Position numbers and translations under genes: made by a program. A stretch of 5,519 bases of DNA from the NCBI GenBank assembly GCA_947625955.1, contig CANQQH010000072.1, forward strand, positions 1 through 5,519, in the 5' to 3' direction. Shown piece by piece: positions 1-4,277 of the stretch. Every line of letters starts with the position of its first letter. Position 1 is the stretch's first letter. The notes under the pieces were generated by a model that did no database searches, was not told the origin of the DNA, and saw only the letters and a list, made by a program, of their open reading frames with translations. This DNA is from an uncultured Clostridia bacterium. GTDB lineage: Bacteria; Bacillota; Clostridia; Christensenellales; UBA1242.

Positions 1-110
1 CCTTCGACGCTTATCACGAGCACGGCGACCTTTCCCCCATGGAAAAGATATTCGCCGAAAGTTTGCTCGAAAATTTGGAAAAATATTTGAAAATCATAAA
101 TGGCAACTAG
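1..110 (+). CDS. C-terminal end of an unidentified protein (5' partial)
   Basis: The first in-frame codon begins at base 3, and 35 codons are readable to a TAG at 108-110. The visible end is FDAYHEHGDLSP followed by a charged, leucine-rich helix (MEKIFAESLLENLEKYLK) and a short tail. This frame has codon use like the other genes here. The competing frame 2 stays open slightly longer but is full of Arg codons such as CGA and CGG, as expected of a shadow. The gene converges on the minus-strand sigma operon and shares its terminator. The family cannot be told from so short a tail; it is a soluble, probably helical C-terminus. Confidence 0.6.
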   Translation, partial: FDAYHEHGDLSPMEKIFAESLLENLEKYLKIINGN

Positions 111-129
111 AAAGCATCGCAGCATGAAA

Positions 130-161
130 AACAAAAGCGAGGGGGTAACCTCGCTTTTGTT
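130..161. terminator. Bidirectional intrinsic terminator
   Basis: Bases 130-142 and 149-161 form a perfect 13-bp stem (core AAAAGCGAGG / CCTCGCTTTT) around a 6-base loop. T-rich sequence follows on both strands: TTTTGTTATTT rightward and TTTTGTTTTTC leftward. It lies between the plus-strand gene ending at 110 and the minus-strand membrane protein gene, whose TAA (162-160) is partly inside the stem. It therefore probably ends both convergent transcripts. Confidence 0.9.
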
Positions 162-1467
162 ATTTGAGTGGTTTGATATAATAAATCTTGTAGTGCGCCA
201 TGGTGATGTCAACGCTTATGTTTCCGTTGTTGTCGATAAGCCCAAACACCTTTCCACCGCTATTTTTGCTGACGCCTTCGAAATTGACGTTGCCAAGATT
301 GTCTGCCTCAATTTTTGTGAAGATATACTCGCTCGCAAGCACATTCGTTTCGCCCGTTGTTATCTCGGTTTTTAGAATCTGGTCGCTCAGCCTGAAATAG
401 AGATAGTCATTTGTTGCAACATATTGAATATCATGGTGTTTCAAATCATCAAGCGTTATTTCCTCAAACTCAAAGGCAATATGTTCATCATCGAGCCAAG
501 TAACTTTTCGAATCTTGTCGAAGTATAAATTGTTAAGCTCGTCATTCTCGTAGTAGTAGTCAGCATTCTCGGTTGACTTGATTTTATTCTCGCTGTTTAG
601 AAACACCTTCTTTGCGGCGAAATCTGTTTCAACAATGTTGCCATTCTCATCCACCATTTTGTCTGCTACGGATTCAAGCGACACATTGTTGAGTTTGCTA
701 TCATTAACATAGTGATACGCTATTCCGTTGACCGACCTATAAAATTTCTCGCACGTGTTCAAACCGTCGCTAGTAAGTAGATAGTTGTTTAACCCAAATT
801 GGAGAAATACATTGTCGTATCTATCAACAAAGAACATGTCAGTTTTGAGACCCGTTTCTTCATAGCTAAAAATCTCTCTCACAACAAGCTCTTCGTTTTC
901 AACCGCAGCTTTATAGATAACGTCAATAACCCAGTCGCCATCGTAGTGGTTGGTTGAACAGAAATATATTGCAGAGTCGCTCTCAAAGTAATCATAGATT
1001 CTTTTGCCACTTGTATAACGATAAAGTTCGCCACAGGCATCTAGCGAATAGTAGAATATACCATTATTGGTATTTTTGCCCAATTTTTCCAGCGAATAGA
1101 ACTTGCCCGTTCTGTTATCTATAATATACGATTTGTATTCGTTAGAAAAATAATCTTTACCATCGGGTTCAACAAAGAAACAACCATATTCCATATTCAC
1201 ATAATCAACGGTGGTGAACATGACGATTGAATAGTCTTTGAAGGAATGGAATCCAACAACTCTTGGTTTTATCTTGTGCTCAACGCCGCCGTCTTTTTCT
1301 TTGGAGTATTTTATTTCTTCAACCTCACCGTTATCGTTAACCCCAACCAACTTTGCATCTTTAATCTGGTCAGCGTCGTCATATGCAAAGGCAACGTTCT
1401 TCGACGACTTTTGATTTTCTGTTCCAACGCCAATTGCTGAATAGCTTGCAAAGTTTGCAATGAACAT
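160..1467 (-). CDS. Extracytoplasmic part of a sigma-factor-linked membrane protein (frameshifted, C-terminal piece)
   Basis: This 435-codon frame is the main body of a protein whose N-terminus lies in another frame at 1478-1654. The ATG at 1467 has no Shine-Dalgarno sequence, and sensible coding continues upstream in the same frame to about 1533 (SGLIIGLTSSGKFDLDNM), so 1467 is unlikely to be the true start. The product is rich in Tyr, Phe, Asn and Asp. It has recurring short beta-type units with turns such as DNNGNI, DENGNI and DDEHIAF, which suggests a beta-propeller-like or other all-beta sensor domain outside the cell; that fold is an inference. No catalytic motif, sortase signal or further membrane helix is visible. 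It follows an ECF sigma gene in the same operon, so the likely role is sensing a signal and controlling that sigma factor. No named family is recognised. With one base removed near 1525-1527 the whole gene (160-1654) would encode 497 residues. Confidence 0.75.
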   Translation of the reverse strand: MFIANFASYSAIGVGTENQKSSKNVAFAYDDADQIKDAKLVGVNDNGEVEEIKYSKEKDGGVEHKIKPRVVGFHSFKDYSIVMFTTVDYVNMEYGCFFVEPDGKDYFSNEYKSYIIDNRTGKFYSLEKLGKNTNNGIFYYSLDACGELYRYTSGKRIYDYFESDSAIYFCSTNHYDGDWVIDVIYKAAVENEELVVREIFSYEETGLKTDMFFVDRYDNVFLQFGLNNYLLTSDGLNTCEKFYRSVNGIAYHYVNDSKLNNVSLESVADKMVDENGNIVETDFAAKKVFLNSENKIKSTENADYYYENDELNNLYFDKIRKVTWLDDEHIAFEFEEITLDDLKHHDIQYVATNDYLYFRLSDQILKTEITTGETNVLASEYIFTKIEADNLGNVNFEGVSKNSGGKVFGLIDNNGNISVDITMAHYKIYYIKPLK

Positions 1468-1477
1468 GTTGTCAAGG

Positions 1478-1654
1478 TCAAACTTTCCAGAACTGGTCAG
1501 CCCGATAATGAGCCCACTTATTGCAAATGGCGGTTATCATGCGCCAACTGAGTTTTTTCTTTGCTGGTTTGTTTTTCATTTCAAGAACGGGAGCTTGCTT
1601 TTCGGCGTAAACTCGGTCAAGGATTATCTTTGCTCTTTCGCTATTAGTCTTCAT
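1478..1654 (-). CDS. N-terminal piece of the same membrane protein (probable anti-sigma region, frameshifted)
   Basis: The frame starts MKTNSERAKIILDRVYAEKQ and is well placed after a strong GAGGAGG site (about 1659-1665). The ATG at 1675 lies upstream of that site and is not preferred. The start overlaps the end of the sigma gene by 11 bases, which suggests translational coupling. About 38 basic, hydrophilic residues would be cytoplasmic, followed by LSWRMITAI, which looks like the beginning of a membrane helix. The frame then degenerates into CNKWAHYRADQFWKV and stops at 1478. Removing one base in the AAA run at 1525-1527 (plus strand) gives MITAIAISGLIIGL, a good transmembrane segment that reads straight into the downstream frame. 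By position this piece would bind the sigma factor. It lacks the HxxxCxxC zinc motif of common anti-sigma domains, so its assignment as an anti-sigma rests on context only. Confidence 0.65.
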   Translation of the reverse strand: MKTNSERAKIILDRVYAEKQAPVLEMKNKPAKKKLSWRMITAICNKWAHYRADQFWKV

Positions 1655-2189
1655 TTTCCCCCTCCTCAAAAACATAATTTTCTTTTTTCAAAACGCCGTT
1701 GAGTTTCTTTTTTGCTCGTTGTTTAAGGCTTTTTGCCGCCTCACACGAAAGCTCCAGAATCTCAGCGACCTCGTCAAGTTTCATGCCCTCAATATAGGAA
1801 AGATACAAAACTTGCTTATATTTTATCGGCAACTTGCCCATTGCCTCATAGAGCTTCTTTTTCTTCAAACTGGAAAAGAACTTTTCTTCAATATAATAGT
1901 TATCGTTCAGCACCTCGTCTGAGAGCGGAACAATACGCTTTTGAGATTTCAAATGATTCAGCGCCCTCGACCTCGCGCACTTATAAACATAGGCCCTGAA
2001 CTGGTTTTCACTTTCGAATTTCAAGCCGTTTTTAATGAGCACAACAAAAATGTCCATCATGAGGTCCTCGGCGGCATGAACATCCTTTGTGAACGCGTTG
2101 ATATAGGCAACGAGACGGTCGCCATACTCATTAAGAGCACTTTCAAGCGCTTGCTGATTTGATAAATCGCAGTAGTAGTTGTCTGTCAT
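1644..2189 (-). CDS. ECF-type RNA polymerase sigma factor (sigma-70 family)
   Basis: The 181-residue product has the two-domain layout and size of extracytoplasmic function sigma factors. Region 2 spans roughly residues 14-85: AEDLMMDIFVVL at about 40-51 matches the core-binding helix, and FRAYVYKCARSRALNHLKSQKR at about 64-85 is the -10-recognising helix. Region 4 spans roughly residues 113-165: LPIKYKQVLYLSYIEGMKLDEVAEIL, then an LSCEAAKSLKQRAKKKL helix for -35 contact. There is no C-terminal extension, as in a minimal ECF sigma that needs a separate regulator. The frame is open to an ATG at 2276, but only the ATGs at 2192 and 2189 follow an AGAGG site (2197-2201); 2189 gives the better spacing. 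The downstream membrane protein gene starts inside its last codons. The pair probably responds to an envelope or external signal and may regulate its own promoter. Target genes cannot be told from the window. Confidence 0.9.
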   Translation of the reverse strand: MTDNYYCDLSNQQALESALNEYGDRLVAYINAFTKDVHAAEDLMMDIFVVLIKNGLKFESENQFRAYVYKCARSRALNHLKSQKRIVPLSDEVLNDNYYIEEKFFSSLKKKKLYEAMGKLPIKYKQVLYLSYIEGMKLDEVAEILELSCEAAKSLKQRAKKKLNGVLKKENYVFEEGENED

Positions 2190-2209
2190 CATCTTTTCCT
2201 CTTGCATAT

Positions 2210-2218
2210 ATAATAACA
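2210..2218 (-). promoter_or_regulatory. Possible extended -10 promoter for the sigma operon
   Basis: Reading leftward, TGT-TATTAT at 2218-2210 resembles an extended -10 element. It would start transcription near 2204, leaving a short leader with the AGAGG site before the ATG. There is no convincing -35 at the right distance, and no classical ECF-type -35 (GGAAC) was found, so autoregulation is not supported by an obvious motif. Confidence 0.3.
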
Positions 2219-2234
2219 AAATCCCAGCCAAAAA

Positions 2235-2278
2235 GTGCCGCAAAAACTTGATATTTATAAAAAATATTTTTTGCACAC
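2235..2278 (-). other. Imperfect long hairpin upstream of the sigma gene
   Basis: On the minus strand GTGTGCAAAAA (2278-2268) pairs with TTTTTGC-G-GCAC (2246-2235, with one bulged G and one G-T pair). Inside it ATATTT (2267-2262) pairs with AAATAT (2256-2251), leaving a CAAG bulge and a 5-base loop, about 17 pairs in all. It ends about 45 bases before the sigma start codon. It is not followed by a T run in either direction, so it is a poor terminator. It could be a leader structure if transcription starts further upstream, or a DNA site, or chance in AT-rich DNA. Confidence 0.35.
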
Positions 2279-2294
2279 TTTCGAAAATGAAAAA

Positions 2295-2318
2295 CCCCCA
2301 AAGTGTTGGGGGAATTTT
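2295..2318 (-). terminator. Intrinsic terminator of the membrane protein / hydrolase-remnant transcript
   Basis: CCCCCA (2295-2300) and TGGGGG (2307-2312) form a 6-bp GC-rich stem with a 6-base loop. Leftward transcripts meet TTTTTCATTTTC immediately after the stem, which makes this a good minus-strand terminator. It lies just past the TAA of the hydrolase remnant (2323-2321). Rightward it is followed by AATTTTCTTT, so weak activity that way is possible. Confidence 0.8.
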
Positions 2319-2320
2319 CT

Positions 2321-2521
2321 TTATATCAACTTGTCAAGAAGTTCGTTGAGCTCTGGGATTTTGTAGATTCTGTGGTAGCCGTCAAAATGGTTGTAGCCCT
2401 TCAAATACATTGGCTTTGCCTTGAAGTCTTTTATGAATCTTTCAAAGCACTCAATGTTTTTGTCGTCTTCGTCTGAATAGAGGCAAACAATGTTTTTCAG
2501 CTTCTTTGCGCAAATAATCTC
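2321..2521 (-). pseudogene. C-terminal remnant of an RBBP9/YdeN-like alpha/beta hydrolase
   Basis: About 66 codons read from around 2521 to a TAA at 2323-2321 with coding-like composition and no plausible start codon. The product includes KLKNIVCLYSDEDD, then a helix, then KGYNHFDGYHRIYKIPELNE and a final LLDKLI helix. This resembles the end of small serine hydrolases of the RBBP9/YdeN type. There, a beta strand leads to the catalytic Asp (YSDxD), and a second strand leads to the catalytic His (HF) and a final helix. The nucleophile Ser and the Rossmann-like N-terminal two thirds are absent. The six-helix membrane protein gene ends in another frame inside this stretch (TGA 2499-2497). This suggests a deletion or insertion joined the two genes and left the hydrolase without a start. 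The family assignment is from motif resemblance, not a search. Confidence 0.55.
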
Positions 2522-3156
2522 TTGTTTTTGATGAACGAAACAATTGAAAAGCCGATTATTAGCAAGATGAAACCCACGCTCGTGAATAACGATAGCGTTC
2601 TCATGCTTTCAACCATGCCACCATTGACCATTATTAGTGTGTGTTGCAGAGTGAGAACGGACACAATCGCGCCGATGATGTTGAGTTCTTTCAGCAAAAT
2701 GGTTGTTGGGTTTTGCGACTTTTTTGACCTCGTGTAGTTCACGATCGCAACAACGATTTTATACACGCAGAACACCGCCATCGCAATCGCTGGGATGAGT
2801 CCAAACTTCACATCGCGCGGCTCGGTCACCATCAAAATAATTGGGGCAATCAGGCAAAAATCCATCACGAACACGATGATCGACGAAACCTTATAGTTGG
2901 TTATGCGCGTTTTGAGTTTCTCCTCGTCGCTTCGCCTGGCAATTATCATCTCAGCCATTAATGCCCCAACGATAATTAATGTTAGCAACAAATAATAAAT
3001 TGAAATGCCGATTGCGAACGCATTTCGAAAGTTGATGCCCAGAAACAAGTTATAGCCAACAAACGCAAGATTTATTGCAAGCGAAAGAACAGCCATCAAA
3101 ACAGCCCGTCGCTCGAAATTACTCTTCATACGTTGCAAGTTTTCATTTTCACTCAT
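2497..3156 (-). CDS. Six-helix integral membrane protein of unknown function
   Basis: The product from the ATG at 3156 is 219 residues (MSENENLQRMKSNFERRAVL...). A short charged N-terminus is followed by six hydrophobic segments. These begin near AVLMAVLSLAINLAF, GISIYYLLLTLIIVGAL, SIIVFVMDFCLIAPIIL, IPAIAMAVFCVYKIVVAI, IIGAIVSVLTLQHTLIM and SVGFILLIIGFSIVSFI. Basic loops sit between helices 2/3 (ARRSDEEKLKTRITNYK) and 4/5 (YTRSKKSQN), with a basic tail IKNKRLFAQRS. No transporter, enzyme or receptor motif is recognisable. An ATG at 3174 is in frame but lies upstream of or inside the -10 box, so 3156 is preferred. The next internal ATG (3129, MKSNFERR) lacks a ribosome binding site. The last codons overlap the hydrolase remnant in another frame, so the natural C-terminus may have been altered. 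It is divergent from the DUF11 gene; shared function is not implied. Confidence 0.7.
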   Translation of the reverse strand: MSENENLQRMKSNFERRAVLMAVLSLAINLAFVGYNLFLGINFRNAFAIGISIYYLLLTLIIVGALMAEMIIARRSDEEKLKTRITNYKVSSIIVFVMDFCLIAPIILMVTEPRDVKFGLIPAIAMAVFCVYKIVVAIVNYTRSKKSQNPTTILLKELNIIGAIVSVLTLQHTLIMVNGGMVESMRTLSLFTSVGFILLIIGFSIVSFIKNKRLFAQRS

Positions 3157-3162
3157 ATCTCT

Positions 3163-3190
3163 ATTATAAAACATTCAAAAGAAAAATCAA
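3163..3190 (-). promoter_or_regulatory. Sigma-A-type promoter of the six-helix membrane protein gene
   Basis: On the minus strand TTGATT (3190-3185) and TATAAT (3168-3163) are separated by 16 bp. The expected start of transcription, about 6-7 bases past the -10, falls at the A of the ATG at 3156. Only AGAGAT separates box and start codon. The transcript may therefore be leaderless, or the real start codon lies further in. Confidence 0.65.
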
Positions 3191-3220
3191 CCAAGAGAAG
3201 CCAAAAGTTGCTTTGAACTT

Positions 3221-3250
3221 TTCACCCCTTCCCCTTTCGACGCATAAAAT
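3221..3250 (+). promoter_or_regulatory. Weak candidate promoter of the DUF11 gene
   Basis: TTCACC (3221-3226) and TAAAAT (3245-3250) lie 18 bp apart. The -10 matches the consensus at 5 of 6 positions and the -35 at 4 of 6. Transcription would begin near 3257, within the palindrome at 3255-3264. A better -35 (TTGAAC, 3213-3218) is too far away, at 26 bp. Confidence 0.35.
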
Positions 3251-3254
3251 ATTA

Positions 3255-3264
3255 GTGGTACCAC
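3255..3264. promoter_or_regulatory. GTGGTACCAC palindrome in the DUF11 leader
   Basis: A perfect 10-base palindrome sits at the expected transcription start and 3-5 bases before the AAGGAG ribosome binding site. The position would suit a repressor operator. With no unpaired loop bases it is not a good RNA hairpin. A role is inferred only from symmetry and place. Confidence 0.3.
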
Positions 3265-3280
3265 AAAAGGAGAAAAGAAA

Positions 3281-4105
3281 ATGAGTATTATTTCAAACGA
3301 GGCTTCGGCAACCTACACTTTCGCCGGCGACGCCTCTCAATTCACATCAAACAGCAACAACCACACCATGACCCTTCAACTTGAAAATGGCTTAGACCTC
3401 ACGAAGTCGTCAGTCCCAACAACCTTCGTTGCTGGCGACATCATTACCTACACGCTGAGAATCACCAATTCAAGCGGGAGCTTCTTGTCGGGCGTTCGCG
3501 TTGTTGACGACCTTGGCGGCGGCAACCTTGCCTATGTTGTTGGAAGCGCAAGCCTCAGCACGCTGTCAACTTCCTATCCTGCGACTCCAAGCGCAACAAA
3601 TCCGCTCACTTTCGTTTTGCAGGAATTGAACGTTGGGCAAACAATGACGCTCACCTATAAAGCGCAAGTTATTTTCAGCTTGCCAGCAAGCGTTTCAACA
3701 ATCACCAACTCGGTTCAAGTCACTGGCTACACGGCGTCTGGCACTGTTGAAAACTCAACCAGCGCGGTCATCACAAAGAGAAACGCAATGAGCCTTTCCA
3801 TCGCAAAAACTTCAAGTGCATCAACGGTGATGCCTAACCAAAGCTTCAACTATATTCTCTCTATCAACAACCCAAACAGCGTTGCAAGCACGATTGTTAA
3901 TATAGTTGACCAGTTCGTTTCAAACTTCGTTTTGAGCGGCATCACAATAAAAATCGGCTCGGGCATGACAGTGACCCTTCTTGCCAGCGACTACACCTTC
4001 ACCGCCGACAAATTGTTGACCATCTCGTCAGTTAGCGGCGCTGCAATCACCATTCCAGCAACCTCAACTGCAATCTTCACAATCACCGGCAGCTTCACAG
4101 CATAG
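3281..4105 (+). CDS. DUF11 (TIGR01451) repeat protein, two domains, no visible export signal
   Basis: The 274-residue protein starts at an ATG 8 bases after AAGGAG (3267-3272). A short N-terminal beta segment (ISNEASATYTF) is followed by two DUF11-type Ig-like domains. The first runs about residues 36-155: LDLTKSSVPTTFVAGDIITY, then LRITNSSGSFLSGVRVVDDL, then VGQTMTLTYKAQV. The second runs about residues 170-272: MSLSIAKTSSASTVMPNQSF, then ILSINNPNSVASTIVNIVDQ. The family is known for extracellular, surface-associated structural or adhesive domains repeated in tandem. This one has no N-terminal hydrophobic signal, no LPxTG motif and no membrane anchor. It contains no Cys or Trp and is rich in Ser, Thr, Val and Ile, consistent with a stable beta structure. 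It may be exported by another route, released by lysis, or belong to a spore or cell coat; none of these is shown. It is a single-gene unit between a weak promoter and a terminator. Confidence 0.85.
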   Translation: MSIISNEASATYTFAGDASQFTSNSNNHTMTLQLENGLDLTKSSVPTTFVAGDIITYTLRITNSSGSFLSGVRVVDDLGGGNLAYVVGSASLSTLSTSYPATPSATNPLTFVLQELNVGQTMTLTYKAQVIFSLPASVSTITNSVQVTGYTASGTVENSTSAVITKRNAMSLSIAKTSSASTVMPNQSFNYILSINNPNSVASTIVNIVDQFVSNFVLSGITIKIGSGMTVTLLASDYTFTADKLLTISSVSGAAITIPATSTAIFTITGSFTA

Positions 4106-4120
4106 AAAAGTCAAAAAACT

Positions 4121-4154
4121 AAAAAGCGGTATGCCATTGGCCCTCCGCTTTTTT
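4121..4154 (+). terminator. Intrinsic terminator after the DUF11 gene
   Basis: AAAAAGCGG (4121-4129) pairs perfectly with CCGCTTTTT (4145-4153) around a 15-base loop that can itself fold as GCC-ATT-GGC. A run of six T follows the GC core. The hairpin begins 15 bases after the TAG (4103-4105). Reverse transcripts would also see a T-rich tail, so it may work both ways. Confidence 0.85.
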
Positions 4155-4177
4155 ACTTTCTAAAACTTTGCCTGATT

Positions 4178-4225
4178 TTTCTATTGAGAATTTTTGCGTA
4201 TTTCCGCAAAAATTCTCAATAGAAA
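4178..4225. repeat. 48-base perfect palindrome (21-bp arms, 6-base loop)
   Basis: Bases 4178-4198 and 4205-4225 are exact reverse complements (arms contain CTATTGAGAATTTTTGCG), with loop TATTTC. No T run follows on the plus strand, where it ends two bases before the -35 box of the ATPase promoter. It is therefore not a standard terminator for the DUF11 gene, which already has one 25 bases upstream. Options are a small non-autonomous mobile palindrome, a binding site for two regulator dimers, or a barrier to readthrough. The sequence alone does not decide. Confidence 0.85.
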
Positions 4226-4227
4226 GT

Positions 4228-4256
4228 TTGACAGCAGGGCTCACTCTTGCTATAAT
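4228..4256 (+). promoter_or_regulatory. Consensus sigma-A promoter of the DUF4143 ATPase gene
   Basis: TTGACA (4228-4233) and TATAAT (4251-4256) both match the consensus perfectly, with ideal 17-bp spacing and an extended -10 TGC (4248-4250). Transcription should start near 4263. That leaves a leader of about 15 bases holding the TGAGGTG ribosome binding site (4267-4273) before the ATG at 4278. Confidence 0.9.
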
Positions 4257-4277
4257 AAAGAAAAAATGAGGTGTTAT

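Noticed and set aside
100..375. Plus-strand open frame of 91 codons across the terminator and the opposite gene
   Set aside because: It runs antisense through the terminator and the well-supported minus-strand gene, has no ribosome binding site, and its composition is not coding-like.
1478..1533. Programmed frameshifting as the explanation of the split gene
   Set aside because: No recognised slippery heptamer, stimulatory stem-loop or rare-codon/stop arrangement is evident at the shift; a plain indel or sequence error is simpler.
1655..1675. ATG at 1675 as start of the sigma-linked membrane protein
   Set aside because: It would encode the Shine-Dalgarno region itself (Leu-Arg-Arg-Gly); the ATG at 1654 sits correctly behind GAGGAGG.
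1246..2162. Several plus-strand open frames of 64-88 codons
   Set aside because: All are antisense to the sigma factor and its membrane partner and lack ribosome binding sites; they are shadows of those genes.
2190..2276. Longer start for the sigma factor at 2276
   Set aside because: The extra 29 residues (MQKIFFINIKF...) cross the likely promoter region, have no ribosome binding site, and are not part of the ECF fold.
2497..2499. TGA read as Trp (alternative code)
   Set aside because: Reading through gives an unrelated out-of-frame tail, while Trp residues elsewhere use TGG and all genes fit the standard code.
3251..3272. T-box or other riboswitch around the GGTACCAC motif
   Set aside because: The leader is too short and lacks the specifier loop, the conserved T-box sequence and a terminator/antiterminator pair.
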